Assembly (NCBI GenBank): GCA_020541285.1
Contig: CP047043.1
Span: forward strand, 496,001 to 560,000
Direction: 5' to 3'
DNA: 64,000 bases
From: Candidatus Gillettellia adelgis
Lineage (GTDB): Bacteria > Pseudomonadota > Gammaproteobacteria > Enterobacterales > Enterobacteriaceae
Part shown: one piece after another, positions 46,587-59,154 of the stretch
Layout of the letters: every line of letters begins with the position of its first letter
Numbering within the stretch: position 1 is the stretch's first letter
The notes under the pieces: generated by a model
What the model saw: the letters and a program-made list of their open reading frames with translations, nothing else
The model's database searches: none
Told to the model about the DNA's origin: nothing
Translations under genes and position numbers: made by a program

Positions 46587-48746
46587 CTAGACTTAATACG
46601 ATACTGGTATAATTAGGTGATATTAGCATGAGTACACAATAATGATAGTGATGTTTATTAGATAAAATATAGAGTTGCAGTAAATTTTTTACGAGGCTTT
46701 TATTCTTATATATTAAGGCGTTATTATAATATGTACAGCGATGTTCATCAAGTAATTTTATAGCTGTAGTACCTTCTGGTTTTTTATGATATTTTGAAAA
46801 TCATCGACTTACCTACGCTTCATATTATGTGGATTAATTCTGCAAGCATTAAAGGAGAGGAGCATAGCACAAATAAAAAGTAAGAGTTCTTCTTGTAGAA
46901 GGTAATAATACTTATTAAAAGAGTCCTGTCTGATTTTTTTTAAAATCTTGTAGCATCGAAATAATATTAAGCGCTGCTTGAGCAAATAAAATATTATTTA
47001 ATATATCATATTAAAATATACACTTTCCCATAAATATACAATTTTAATCTGCGATATTAGTTCTACAATTTTAGTCAGTAGTTTACAGACTAGGTATCGG
47101 CAGATATGGATATGGTATCGAAAAGCAGTGATCTGCAAGACATCGATAACTAGTGATTAAGATAACATTGCTCATGTTCTTTAATTGTTACCAGTTTATT
47201 GTTCTTGTTTATTTATTATCAGTACATATGGCAATCGGGATTCTTTATCAGAATCCTAAACTATTAAACTGAAGTCCTAGTTATTTCGATCTTCTATTTT
47301 TATAAGCATCTACTAAAATAAAATAGATCTTTTGTATATCTACAGTGCATCAATCTTATGAGAACCAATCATATTGATATTCATCAGAAAATCTATATGT
47401 TTCTTATGAAAGGTACCAAATTACTATATTGCGACTCAAACTTACTAGATGTTGCGTGAATTTTTGTTAGGCATTTAAGAGTTCTCGAGCGGTACGGTGT
47501 CTCTAAAAGAGCGGTGACCACTGTAAAATAGAGGTGTCATTAATTACAACACAGCAAGCAGTAATAAGCTATCTAAAAGGGGTTTAAAACATCAAAACTT
47601 GATTTTATCTAGTGACTTACTATTACAGTATTACATGTAATACTAGTCCTTATATGTGCTTACGCCTGCTATGTCATTATAGTTTAAGACAATACTTTAG
47701 TCGACTAGACCCTGTATGCATTCTAATAGTACCTGAAAACGAAATATTCAGGTAATTTATAATGATGCGATAATATAATTACTCTGATTATATGCTCCTA
47801 AAGACTGTTATTCTATGATGTAGTATTTATTTAGAGCATTAATTATTAGCACTAGATAGTAAAATTAAAACTACAAAATAAAAGATGAGTTACTATGATC
47901 ATTACTACCTCGTGAATAATTTTGAAAAAATTTATCATATTACTATTTAATATCATGTTTTTAAAATTGATGAGCATGGTCTATTAGTAACTTGGTAAAT
48001 AATATGCCTATTATTATTTTAACTAAATAACGCTGGACTGCTTAGTACGCCAATAGATCAGTCTTTAGATTTATGATCACCTAGAACTCGTTTATAACTG
48101 CACGACGCTCTATTACTTATATGAATGCTCTATAAAGTTAATGAAGATTTTATTGCTATAAAATTAAACAATGAGAATTGATAAAATATTAGAGTATCTT
48201 AATACTAAGACTCTTAATCTCGAGTGTTGGTTAGATTATTAACAACCAGATATGTAAATTCAATGATTCAAATGTACAGGTGTGCATTGGGATATATAAA
48301 GAGAATGACTACATGTTATTTTTTTAATGAGGGAATATAACGTCTTAAGTACAAAATAAACCCTGAGAGACTACTATACGCTTGATTTTCGACTGACTGA
48401 ATAGTTTTATTTTTTACATAATTTAGAGAGCGACACACAGTTGCACTTTCGTTTCAGTTTTGTTTCGTGGTTATACTAAGAAACACTGTCTATGATATGA
48501 GCGGACTAAGCAGGTGGCTCCTAAGTGCATAATTCACATATCTACTAAAAGACCAGTAGAATGCTATGGGATAAGCTGTGTTTTTAAAAAGCTTTCATCT
48601 ATTTTAATTGTATATACATGGGGCTATAATACAACCTAACTAAGTTAGTTAACAAAAACGATAATGCTCGTCAGCTATGAGGTGCTAATTTATAAGAATA
48701 AATTCATAAATAACAATATATTAAAATCCCATAGTTGCTCTATCAA

Positions 48747-48782
48747 TTTATATAACTGTATATTTTTATATAACTGTATATT
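48747..48782. repeat. 18-bp tandem duplication
   Basis: An 18-bp unit (TTTATATAACTGTATATT) occurs twice, directly abutting and without mismatch, followed by a partial third copy. Typical slippage product in AT-rich DNA. Confidence 0.9.
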
Positions 48783-49108
48783 TATATGACTTAATCATGT
48801 ATTTATTTTGTAACATCACTTACATTGAGATGTACAAGTGTAATATTATTTATACAATGGTGATAGATAAGCACTTTAATCAAACATTAGTTGAGTTATA
48901 TTAAACCAAAAAGCTTAGCATTAGTTATTAAAGCATTAAAATGAACGAAAAATTTAAAAGATAGTTGTTTGAACTGATATTCCATAATGACTAATAATCT
49001 TGTATTTGTAATTGTTACAGATATTTAATATTTTATGAAGAATCTTTTGTATAACAACAACAGTGATATTATTTTTAATAAAATATATAATTTAAGAAGC
49101 TTTTATTA

Positions 49109-49134
49109 CACATTCTCTTATATAAGAGAATGTG
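49109..49134. repeat. Perfect 26-bp palindrome
   Basis: The arms 49109-49121 and 49122-49134 (CACATTCTCTTAT and its complement) pair perfectly with no spacer. No T-run follows. It lies in a gene-free region about 1 kb from rnpB. As DNA it could be a symmetric protein-binding site or a cruciform. Confidence 0.9.
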
Positions 49135-50066
49135 ATTACATGGAAATTATATTATAGGTATATAACGGTCGCATCCCTTAATATGATGACTCAGCCTCTT
49201 TGTCTTTAAGAAGAGTGTTATATGTAATTATACTATAGCATAATATTAATTATATAACGTTGCAGGTATAATATAACAACTGAGATCTTTATTTGAGTAT
49301 AAGATAGGAAATGTAATAATCTACAAAATAATTTTATTCTGCAGTACATCATAGTAACCTATTTTATACAACATTAACAAGCGTTCTTAATAACTCAACA
49401 GATGTATGTTGTGATTTATGAAATAATATTATTACGTGCATAATTAACTTTAGAGTAGATTATTAGTAATACAGATCGAGTCTCACTATCTTTACTATTT
49501 ATACTATAGTTTAAATTTTATGTGCAAATGTACACCACAAAATATGTCACTTTTGCAATGCATAACTGAAACTGACTGGGAATAATGCATATAGAATAAC
49601 TGCTTTTCAATGAAAATATATTATTTAAATTGCTTAAAATATTTCATAGTTGAAAAATGTTAATAGATACGATTATGTTATCGTATAATATACAGCATAA
49701 ATTGAAGCACTCACTGTAAAAGAATAATAATATGATCGAGTAATTATTAAAGCATATGAAAATAGTAGATACTTAAAGTTAAACTATTGTACATCTAATA
49801 CAGTGCAAGGTTTATACTCTTACGTATAACGAACACTGAAGCGCTATCAGGTCTTAAGTGTCTATTAAAGGAGTCACGCCAAATAAATTAAAGTAATTAA
49901 TCGATGTATAATTAGATACAGTTATGCATGTTTGTTGACGATTAAGGTTGGAAAGATAGTACCCTATATTCTGAAATTTTTGCTTATCTCTTAGTGATAA
50001 GCATCTAAATTCTTATTGTTTGTTTGGAATTTAGCGTTAATAAAATTATATTTTCTTGTTCTTAGT

Positions 50067-50089
50067 AAAGAAATCAATTATTTTTCTTT
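50067..50089 (-). terminator. Weak rnpB terminator candidate
   Basis: Directly after the 3' end of rnpB, AAAGAAA and TTTCTTT can form a 7-bp AT-rich stem around 9 bases. There is little G+C and no long U-run, so this is only a positional candidate. Confidence 0.3.
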
Positions 50090-50091
50090 AT

Positions 50092-50468
<377 letters not shown>

Positions 50469-50508
50469 ATTATTAATCATAGCACTCGTGATAAGTAGGT
50501 CAACTTTT

Positions 50509-51372
50509 TTATGACTCTGATTGTTCTAACGCATATTTATATAGCGCATTTTTCTTTAATCCATGAATTTTCGATGTTATCAGCGCTGCCTTTTTTATTG
50601 ATAGTTCTTGTTGTAATAGAGAGAACGTATGTCGTACGTTAAGCGGTATCTGATCCTTTTGCAACTTATAGCCCTCTACGATTAACACCATTTCACCGCG
50701 GCGGCGTGTTTCTTCTTCGTTTACCCAAGATAGGAGACATTCTATTGGTGCGCCATAGATTGATTCCCACGTTTTAGTGAGCTCACGTGCTAATACTATA
50801 TAGCGTTTTGGTCCTAAAACAGTCAGTATGTCTTGCAAACTCTCTAATAAACGATAAGTTGATTCATAAAAAATTAACGTTCGTGTTTCTTCTTTTAGAG
50901 ACTCGAGCGCATCCTTGCGTCTTTTGCTTTTTTTTGGTAAAAAACCTTCATAACAAAAACGATCTGAAGCGACGCCAGAGGCGCACAGAGCAGTAGTTAT
51001 GGCGCAGGCTCCTGGTAATGGGACGACGCGAATAGAAGCTTTGTGACATTGGCATACTAAATAATAACCAGGATCATTGATTAATGGTGTTCCAGCATTA
51101 GAGACTAATGCAATACTTTGATTTATTTGTAATTTTTCTAGTAGTTGTTTAGTTTTTTGTTTTTCGTTATATTTATGCAGTGCAAATAATCTTGCGGTAA
51201 TAGAAAAATGTTGTAACAGCAATCCGGTATGACGAGTATCTTCTGCTGCAATAAGATCAACGTTTTTTAATATTTCTATCGCCCGATATGTTATATCGTT
51301 TAAGTTTCCGATTGGCGTAGGTACTATATACAACGTCGATGCAGTAATGATAGATTTTGTATCTTTCTTCAT
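50509..51372 (-). CDS. rsmI: 16S rRNA 2'-O-ribose C1402 methyltransferase RsmI
   Basis: SAM-dependent methylation of the C1402 ribose in the decoding centre. It has 287 aa (E. coli 286) and belongs to the tetrapyrrole-methylase fold. [48 protein letters not shown] and [11 protein letters not shown] are conserved. The nearly invariant SDAGTP loop reads SNAGTP, an Asp-to-Asn change (codon AAT) that could weaken activity. In E. coli it is divergent from lpoA-yraN-diaA-dolP; here dolP alone survives, 3.1 kb away. Confidence 0.96.
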   Translation of the reverse strand: MKKDTKSIITASTLYIVPTPIGNLNDITYRAIEILKNVDLIAAEDTRHTGLLLQHFSITARLFALHKYNEKQKTKQLLEKLQINQSIALVSNAGTPLINDPGYYLVCQCHKASIRVVPLPGACAITTALCASGVASDRFCYEGFLPKKSKRRKDALESLKEETRTLIFYESTYRLLESLQDILTVLGPKRYIVLARELTKTWESIYGAPIECLLSWVNEEETRRRGEMVLIVEGYKLQKDQIPLNVRHTFSLLQQELSIKKAALITSKIHGLKKNALYKYALEQSES

Positions 51373-52339
51373 TAGTTACCCAGATTACAGATTGAATGTT
51401 CTTTTATTTTATTAAAATAGACTAGATACTATATACTTTCCTTCGCGTTTTGCTCTATATTAGAGAATATCAAGCCTCTTCAAATTACTAAAAATATAAA
51501 AAAATCCCTGTACTAGCGAGTTTTATCAATTCGATATTGCATCGTGTTCTATTCATATAAAATGAGGCTGATTCCTTTTTAGATCACTATTTTAAGTGTT
51601 ATAACTGAAAAATAATAATAGTATTATTAGTCAATAACAATTACTTACTAATCGTTTTATATAACAGATGTTACTCCATGCTAGCGAGGAGTTAAGAGCA
51701 TTGCAAATAATCTTCGTGACAGATAATTAATAAGGCGTAAAATTACAGCGCGCTAAACTAGTATTTTCTAGAAAAAGCACGACCACGGCGCATAGCACTA
51801 ATAGTATTTGAGCGTATTAATCACCTACCCAGAATGTCATTCTTATTACAAAACAATTACTGGAGATTCCACTATCTGTTCTGTATTTTTAATCTTTTTT
51901 AAGTTGCTGCAAACAGCAATATGAATAAGCTAAAAATTCTAAAAAATCTCAATAAAACGAAAAACACTCCTATAGTAACATGATAACACATCATGATGAA
52001 TCTAATGATTAATGCCTGTGAGGCATATGAGGCATATAAAGAAACGTTAGATCTATCTACTGAAGACTTGTTCAGGGTAATTAGCAAAGTTTATCCTACT
52101 GTAGGTAAATATTACATAGAGATAAACTTGACACTCATATAATCTAGCCGAGAAATATCAGTAATTTTGTGAAGCTTATATTGTATGCCACTTAAGTTCT
52201 ACTTCAAGCATGGATTTTTTGTTTCTATGGAGTAAATGCATATAGGTATTCTGTACTGTTATTATGTAAGGGTTGAGGTTACTCAGAATAATTGTTGGAT
52301 TCTTACGAAAACTATACAATTAATAAAGCGCTTTATCTT

Positions 52340-52366
52340 ATCTGAAGAGCTAAGATCTCTTCAGAT
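52340..52366. repeat. Perfect 10-bp hairpin
   Basis: ATCTGAAGAG (52340-52349) pairs fully with CTCTTCAGAT (52357-52366) around CTAAGAT. No T-run follows. Marginally unusual for chance. Confidence 0.5.
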
Positions 52367-53883
52367 CCTAACACTAGAAAATCGCTTAGTACTTCAGTGC
52401 AGCTATGAGATCAGAAGAATTCTGTCTGCAGCGTTAATCTCTTATAGAAGACTAAATCTAATAGGTTCATCAAAGTATATATGATATCATTTAGCAAATA
52501 TTATCGGCATTGCTTGATATAGTTGAGCAGGATGATGCTGTTTTGGCTGTCTAGCGCTATTGCAATAAAACGTTAATTGTTGTGTTAGTGGTTGTGCTAT
52601 GCCGTACACGTTACCTCTGTGTTAGAGAAAGATCAAGAATCATCACGGACACATCTCTTGTGATCAGAATATAATATATTTTATATGTTCATAAGGTTTG
52701 CTCATCTATTTTATTTATCCGTGAATAGTTTAGAATTTTCTACGTTAGCATATACTTAAAAATGAAATTATTTAGGATATACATCAGACTGTTGTTATAA
52801 GATTAAGCTCTAGACATTTGCTGTGATACTATCACACAACTACTGCTATACTGACTGCGCAGATCTTGTGGCAATTGCTTTACTAAAATTTTTGATGAAA
52901 CAGTTAATAGCTAGATATTGCAAAGGTATTGCAACAGAATACTCACTTGTATAATAAAGCATTAGGCAAAAATATTGCACATGTTTATTTAATGAGTACT
53001 CGTATTTTACTATTTTCTGAATTATTCAACAAATTTATTTTAAATTTATCCTTTCAGGATAAGAAGCATAAAGTCTATAATTTTATTGGTAGTACAAATA
53101 CTGTCCATATTGAATCATGAGATTGATTCAATATTGATTACATTGCTTATTGATATCACTTCTGACTTATAGAAGAAGCACACTAATATGCGTCATCCAA
53201 AACAAGCAGTAAGACTGGTCACGATATATATGTATTTGGAATAGAATAGTTAGTATTTAGAGATATCCCATAATTAATAGGCATCAATCGCCATGATTAA
53301 ATCTGATAATTATATATTATTACAGTATTTACCTGTTACACTACTATACTACCTAAATATGATCAGAATATATACCCTTATCATTAGTGTTGCGTGATCG
53401 CTTGTTTGCATAACGCTATTCGCTTTCCCTAAGACTCTTTATCAGTATAATATTTTATTATTATGTTAAACTATGTCGCTCACCAAGAATGCTATTCTTA
53501 CAGTATCGCTAAGATATAAACATTTTTATGTTATAAATTTACGTATTATCCAAGCGACTTGTAAGTTATTAGTTTTTTCTATAAAGCGCGTTAGTTTTAG
53601 AGTTTTACGGAAGTGCACTGTTTTATATCATGCATGATATATTAGCTAAGTGTTGATTGCTATGCATATTACTATCGCAATGATAGTAGTGCTATACTGT
53701 TAATAGTATTATTTATCAAGAAAAATTTACTCTGAGCATAGGAGTAAGGTGGCAAGAAAGTAGATAGAGTGGTATCACATAATGTTCGTTGTTAAATGTT
53801 ACCACTACTAACAGTAGTTGGTTGTCATGCTTAGTCTCTGTAAATACAGAGAATCTACATGTAGCTCTTTTACTTAACATATT

Positions 53884-53921
53884 GATAAAGTATTTTGAAT
53901 AAAATTCAAACTTGCTTTATC
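53884..53921. repeat. Two-tier imperfect hairpin
   Basis: GATAAAG (53884-53890) pairs with CTTTATC (53915-53921), and inside it TTTGAAT (53894-53900) with ATTCAAA (53904-53910): 14 pairs with a 3/4-nt internal loop and a 3-nt apical loop. It lies near the expected 5' end of the lost diaA. Confidence 0.5.
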
Positions 53922-53961
53922 AAAAATATAATAATTTTAAAATTAGTATCGGAGAAGTCAC

Positions 53962-54463
53962 TAAACCTATCTTTTATTTAACAATAGTACTATTGTAATC
54001 TTGACATTGTAATTATAACATTTATATTTAAGAAATAGTAAAAAGCTTGCGATTGCATTGCATTTTTTCACTAACATAATTAATCGTTTTGTAATTGCAC
54101 ACCGCATCTTGATAGTCATCTTACTTGATTCTGATAACTTAAAGTTGAGTGTTGTTATTGATATTTTACTACATAGGGTATTCTACGTTATGTAGATTTC
54201 CGTATTTGTATGCACTAGCTTTTAGTTATTTAAATTAGAATAACAGCTGTCATATGATAAAGCAGTTAAAGTAACAGTTATATAAGTATTGTAATAATTA
54301 CGATTACCGACCATGAAACCGAGGTTGGTATTTAATATATTTAGCTAAAAGCAATTTTTTATTTATTGCTTCGTATTGCATATATGAAAGAAATAAATAT
54401 ATACACCCTGAAGAGTGCCCGTGTGATCTGACGGATAATATCTTCTGTCTACTGAGACAAACT
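53962..54463 (+). pseudogene. diaA: diaA relic (DnaA initiator-associating protein)
   Basis: DiaA stimulates DnaA assembly at the origin in E. coli and is encoded immediately before dolP. Just upstream of dolP, CDLTDNIFC (from 54422) aligns with CDLIDNTLF near the DiaA C terminus; the DNA around it, TGCCCGTGTGATCTGA then GGATAA, is nearly the functional sequence. Further up, at about 53962-54020, the DNA aligns with gaps to codons for RPSLPAIALNTDN. Stops interrupt all frames between. The 3' end is firm; the 5' limit is a guess. Confidence 0.7.
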
Positions 54464-54473
54464 AAGGATAAAC

Positions 54474-55049
54474 ATGAACATAAAATCCTCATGTGCTACG
54501 TTATGTAGCGCTTTGCTATTGCAAAGTTGTATTGCTAGTGTAGTAGTGGGAAGTGCAGCGATTGCTACAAAATCCATCACTGACCCGCGAAGTCTTGGTA
54601 CCCAAGTGGACGATGCTACCTTAGAAGCTCGCGTTGAAAATGCGTTGCATAAAGATTTGCGGTTGAAAAAACACTGCCGAGTAATCGTTACGGCTTATAG
54701 AGGAAGAATTTTATTGACTGGTCAATCTATAAATAATGATGTTACTCGTTATGCCTTAGGGATTGTCAAAGAAACTAACGGTGTTAAGGAAGTGTACAAC
54801 GCGATCCTTCATACAAAACCAATCAGCCTACGTACCATTTTTTTTGATACTTGGATTACCGCTAAAATATATTTAAATTTACTTATCAGTAGTACAGTTA
54901 AAGCTTCTAACATAAAAGCTACTACGGAGAATAGTGCAGTGTTCCTTCTGGGCCTAGTTACGCCATTAGAAGCCAAGGCGGCAGCGAACATAGTCAGTAA
55001 GATCAGTGGAGTAAAACATGTTACTACTGCTTTCAGCTATATAAGGTAG
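54474..55049 (+). CDS. dolP: Outer-membrane lipoprotein DolP (YraP), BON domains
   Basis: Dual-BON-domain lipoprotein that binds anionic phospholipid at division sites and supports outer-membrane integrity and BAM function in E. coli. It has 191 aa, the same as E. coli. A lipobox LLLQSC puts the lipidated Cys at 19, matching the LspA substrate pattern. BON 1 spans about 47-114 (TQVDDATLEARVENAL) and BON 2 about 124-191 (TWITAKIY, ending VKHVTTAFSYIR). An AAGGA site precedes the ATG. It is the sole survivor of the lpoA-yraN-diaA-dolP block. Confidence 0.96.
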   Translation: MNIKSSCATLCSALLLQSCIASVVVGSAAIATKSITDPRSLGTQVDDATLEARVENALHKDLRLKKHCRVIVTAYRGRILLTGQSINNDVTRYALGIVKETNGVKEVYNAILHTKPISLRTIFFDTWITAKIYLNLLISSTVKASNIKATTENSAVFLLGLVTPLEAKAAANIVSKISGVKHVTTAFSYIR

Positions 55050-58000
55050 TTACATATCTAATACGATATTTTGCTTATATCCTGTTTATCTTAGAATACT
55101 TAATCATTCTGCAAGCAGTGGTGAATGGTTATTGAATGGTTGAACATTTTCATATTCTCTGAAAACTGAGATAAGATTAATGTATCGCATTCTAATTTAG
55201 AATGCACTGTATTTTAGTTTTAAACTTTTGTATATGTTAGATTTGTTGATAACAATAACAGAGCTAGCCATGTCTGTATTTTTTGTAGATCTACCTATAA
55301 GACTGGTTGTTATATTTAGTGTCAGGTTATAAGGGAGTAAATGGTAAAGCTAAACATTTATCACTATCGCTTAGTTTTTATTAAATCTTCATAGTAAGTA
55401 CATGTTTTATCAAGGAAGCACAATAGTTCTAAATGATTGAAGTAATTGCTTTGGTTACAATAAATAAATGATGTTTTAATCATATTATATCGTACTTTTT
55501 AAGTATCGTACTATCTATATAGTTTAAATTATCTTTCATCTGATATTTTCATGCATATGGCTATCTTAAGGGTTGTATTTCGAGGTTTTTTAGATTTACG
55601 TCGAGGGATACATCATTTTTCTTTGTCTTTAATATAGAGCATCAATAGATAAGTTGATTTATCTGATCAGATCGTTCTGTATTAATGTTTATAAGTTTTA
55701 TGAACTGATTTTTTGCTTCTGCATTGTATTTATCTAGTAGATTTAATGGTTTTATAGCTTAAATAGTGACGGTGTACTCATTATGCTATATCTATAATGG
55801 TGTGATGAGTACTGAATGATTCATAGATACCCTAAATAATGTTTTATCTAACGAATAAAATATTATCTGTGAGAAAATTAAAATTTTACTGTCCGCTCCA
55901 TGTTTTAGTAGCTATTGAAGCGATTATTTTTAGATCTCTATTTTCTAGTATTATAATGCTCGATAATATACTGATGTATAAAAATCTTATGAATAAGAGG
56001 AACTGTAGTAGTAACAGTAGATTGTTAACTTTGATGATCTATAAAATATTGTTATATATTCGGATGTTATACTATCTTAGTATCTGCAATGAAAGATCGC
56101 GGTATCTTCTTTTACTTAAGAGTCAGTGTAATGCGCGTAATGTGTATAAGAATATCTTATAAAAATAAAGTTATTCAATGATAATCAGTATAGATCGTCT
56201 CCATTGAGACATTGTAAGTACAATAATGATAAAGTCTTTGTATATTCATGAAGCGACTGCTCTAAAATATTTAAACATTATTCTATATCAGAAATTTTTT
56301 TGAATATAGCAATTAACATAAGTACACTCCATGACACAAATTCATGACTTTATTTAGCTATTAGTGAAATCTTTAAGTTATAACTAACATAATTATAACG
56401 CATACTGAGCATTTACATAAAGTAACCTATAGAATAATAGGTATATATAAATAGCGCTGTGATCATGAGGTGATACTCGAATAGCTGTAGTTGTAAAAGT
56501 ACAAATAGAACGATATATAGATAGAAAATAATTTAAATAGCACGGGACGCTAAATATTAATTTTGAAGCCTAAAATAGGCTGATTTGTTTGACTTAGCTT
56601 TTATTAATAAGTGGTTAAGGTAAGTAAAATGCGCGTATATATAATCTATAATAAGATGAATGTAGCATGACTGCGTTTTTACAAACTCATACGTGATAAT
56701 GTATATATATAAAATAATCAATATGCCATTGTTTTTTGACAAAAAACTATAAGCAGCATTATTGTGCTGTGCGTCGATTGTAAGGGAAATTAAAGTGATT
56801 ACTAACTTAGTATAATGGCATAAGTGTATTTAAGATATGACTACTTGATGATATGTTTTCTGGCATGCACTGCCTGCGGTAAAGGCGTTGCATTCTTAAT
56901 GATCTGATACAATATACTTTTTATAGTGTTCAACATACTGTATAGCTTGACGCAAGTATTTTTTTTATACTTTATTAATTCATTATGGCTAGTAACTGTC
57001 AGTGTTGTCTAGCGGTTAATTCTGGTGTCTGACTCAAAAACGAAAAATAAATCACATACTTTAAGTAATACGAATATTGATCACACAAAACCTATCCTAT
57101 CACCTTAATCAATATTAACATGATTATTCATGGTTCCTGATAACGTCACCGCTCATATTATAAGATTTAAATCTTAAAAGAGCATGAGAGTTTTGTTATC
57201 AGTTGATTATTATCGATGACACATTGTAATAAATTTTTAATCAGGCATGCAAAAATAATATTGCACGAAACACTGAATGGTCAGAGCAGGAACCATTACC
57301 TTAGAGCAGGTTTAATCTAGTGATATAATAGCAACCGTGTTTTTACTTTTGTGAACCAAGTAATAGCAGCTGTTTATCGCATTGCTAATGGATATGCAAG
57401 TGGCTAAGTTTTTCATACAGACAGTAAAATATGAGGATTTTATTAATTTTTAAAAACATTGCTTACCCTAACAATTGACATTTAGATCTTAGGGGTTTTA
57501 GTGAAACACTATTATGTAGCTTTGCAATATTAGCAAAGAAATACATGATGTTGGGCAAGGAAGAGCTCAGCGTACACTCGTTAGTTGGTGTAGCCGTTCA
57601 CAAAAAAGTACATTTATACTGCAGTAAAAGTATTCTACCTTCTTTTCGAGCTGTTTCTAGAAAAAAGATTAACTCAAAACACTGCATAGGATATATAAAG
57701 CTTTAAATAGTAGTGCGTTAACACGAAATAAACCATTGTTTATTTTGGTAAAATCTTCTAGATTAGCGCTTTCTATTAAGCATTAGCCATATGCTATGTG
57801 TTATTCATATTAAGATAATGATACTTAAGGAGTAACATTAAAATAAGAACCTGGTAAAATGAGACATTATAAAGTACATGCAATGTATCAATAATAGCGT
57901 AAAATCTTTTAGTGCAGTTAGTGCTTTACTTATTATATTGTGCATGTTGTACAAATAGTAATAACACAGAAAAATTTATCTAAAATGGATCTAAAGATAG

Positions 58001-58060
58001 CTACGACATATGAAATGTAAAATATTACAAATATCAAAATAGCATTATAAATTATTTTAT
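55050..58060. other. 3-kb gene-free stretch between dolP and minE relic
   Basis: No supportable gene. A 107-codon open frame at 55839-56162 has the K/I/L/Y-rich composition of random AT-rich DNA. A weak stem CTTG/CAAG followed by eight T (56946-56966) is at best a decayed terminator. Confidence 0.55.
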
Positions 58061-58314
58061 TTATTTGCGTCTAGCTCAGAGGCAATGTGCAGTTGCGTTT
58101 AAATATTGCGATATTATCTTTTGTCTATTTGAAATGTAACTGTAGTATTTAAGGTTTAATTTTATATATCTGTAAAGTATCGACAAATATCATCTTACAG
58201 CCGGTGAATAGCGCGATGTATTCGCTTTAGGCGGTTACTCTATAACGATAATTCGTAACTTTTAAATAATATTAGGGGTCTATTATCATAGGATAAAAAA
58301 TTTAATTAAGCCAT
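58061..58314 (-). pseudogene. minE: minE pseudogene (division topological specificity factor)
   Basis: MinE drives MinD ATP hydrolysis and pole-to-pole oscillation. Three bases after the minD stop, as in E. coli, an ATG (58314-58312) opens MA, then TAA as codon 3. Beyond it the sequence still follows MinE: LNFLS, then after a 4-nt loss NI..LRIIVIE (MinE NIAKERLQIIVAE), Y.P..R, ILYRYIKLN (VICKYVQID) and LNAT (LNVT), ending near the expected length. At least four stops and a frameshift break it. minC and minD are intact. Confidence 0.88.
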
Positions 58315-58317
58315 ACT

Positions 58318-59130
58318 TTATCCCCTGAATAGACGTTTCAAAAAACCCTTTTTATCTTCTTCAATAAAACGGTATGGACAATCTTCTCCTAATAAGCGTT
58401 TAACAGTATCAGTGTAAGCTTTACCGGCATTGGATGCGGCATCAAGTATGACTGGTTCGCCTTGGTTAGATGCACGCAATACGGACTGGTCTTCTGGTAT
58501 TACGCCTAAAAGCGGGATACAAAGAATCTCTAGTACGTCCTGTACGCTTAACATATCACCGCGACTGACGCGGCTAGGGTTATAACGAGTAAGAAGAAGG
58601 TGCTCTTTAATAGGTACTTCACCTTGTTCGGCACGCTGGGATTTAGAAGATAGAATCCCTATAATACGATCAGAGTCACGAACAGATGAAACTTCCGGAT
58701 TAGTAGTTATTATCGCTTCATCAGCGAAATAGACTGCCATTAGAGCACCAGTTTCAATGCCGGCTGGCGAGTCACAGACTACAAAATCAAAACCCATATT
58801 CCTTAATGTGTTAAGGATCTTCTTGACACCGCTATGGGTTAATGCGTCTTTATCACGTGTTTGTGAGGCTGGCAGTATATAAAGATTTTCAGTGCGCTTA
58901 TCTTTAATTAATGCTTGATTTAGTGTAGCACCACCCTGTATAACGTTAATAAAATCATATACTACCCTACGTTCGCAACCCATAATTAAATCAAGATTGC
59001 GTAAACCGATATCAAAATCAATTACTACAGTTTTCTTGCTTTTTTGCGCAAGACCGGTAGCAATTGCTGCGCTTGTAGTGGTTTTACCGACTCCCCCTTT
59101 ACCGGATGTAACAACAATAATACGTGCCAT
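58318..59130 (-). CDS. minD: Septum-site determining ATPase MinD
   Basis: Membrane-cycling ATPase that recruits MinC and, in E. coli, is displaced by MinE. The start at ATG 59130 gives MARIIVVTSGKGGVGKTT, preceded by AAGGAA; the frame is open six codons further. It has 270 aa, exactly the E. coli length. The deviant Walker A is at 10-18 (K11, K16), followed by DFDIGLRNLDL and the DSPAGIE switch. The C-terminal membrane-targeting helix KKGFLKRLFRG is kept. It is 24 bp after minC and 3 bp before the dead minE. Confidence 0.98.
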   Translation of the reverse strand: MARIIVVTSGKGGVGKTTTSAAIATGLAQKSKKTVVIDFDIGLRNLDLIMGCERRVVYDFINVIQGGATLNQALIKDKRTENLYILPASQTRDKDALTHSGVKKILNTLRNMGFDFVVCDSPAGIETGALMAVYFADEAIITTNPEVSSVRDSDRIIGILSSKSQRAEQGEVPIKEHLLLTRYNPSRVSRGDMLSVQDVLEILCIPLLGVIPEDQSVLRASNQGEPVILDAASNAGKAYTDTVKRLLGEDCPYRFIEEDKKGFLKRLFRG

Positions 59131-59154
59131 GAATAAATTCCTTGTCAAAAGAAC

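Larger units (their letters stand above)
46587..50091. other. 3.5-kb gene-free stretch between dapB and rnpB
   Basis: No supportable gene. In E. coli carA and carB follow dapB. A short stretch near 46875-46910 vaguely recalls the first codons of carA (I-K-S, then GAAGGT), not enough to call. It contains an 18-bp tandem duplication (48747-48782) and a perfect 26-bp palindrome (49109-49134). Confidence 0.55.
51373..54473 (+). other. Eroded lpoA-yraN-diaA interval
   Basis: In E. coli lpoA, yraN and diaA lie between divergent rsmI and dolP, together about 3 kb. This interval is 3101 bp and contains no intact gene, only the diaA relic at its right end. It also holds two notable hairpins (52340-52366, 53884-53921). 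Open frames at 52236-52484 and 52929-53120 show no family resemblance. Confidence 0.65.

Noticed and set aside
46870-46915. Possible carA start relic after dapB
   Set aside because: I-K-S plus a short GAAGGT-like match is too little, and nothing further downstream aligned.
52236-52484. 82-codon open frame in the lpoA-yraN-diaA interval
   Set aside because: No similarity to LpoA, YraN or DiaA by eye and no ribosome site; likely a chance frame.
55839-56162. 107-codon open frame
   Set aside because: Longest of the unmatched frames, but its K/I/L/Y/N-rich composition is that of translated AT-rich noise and no motif is visible.
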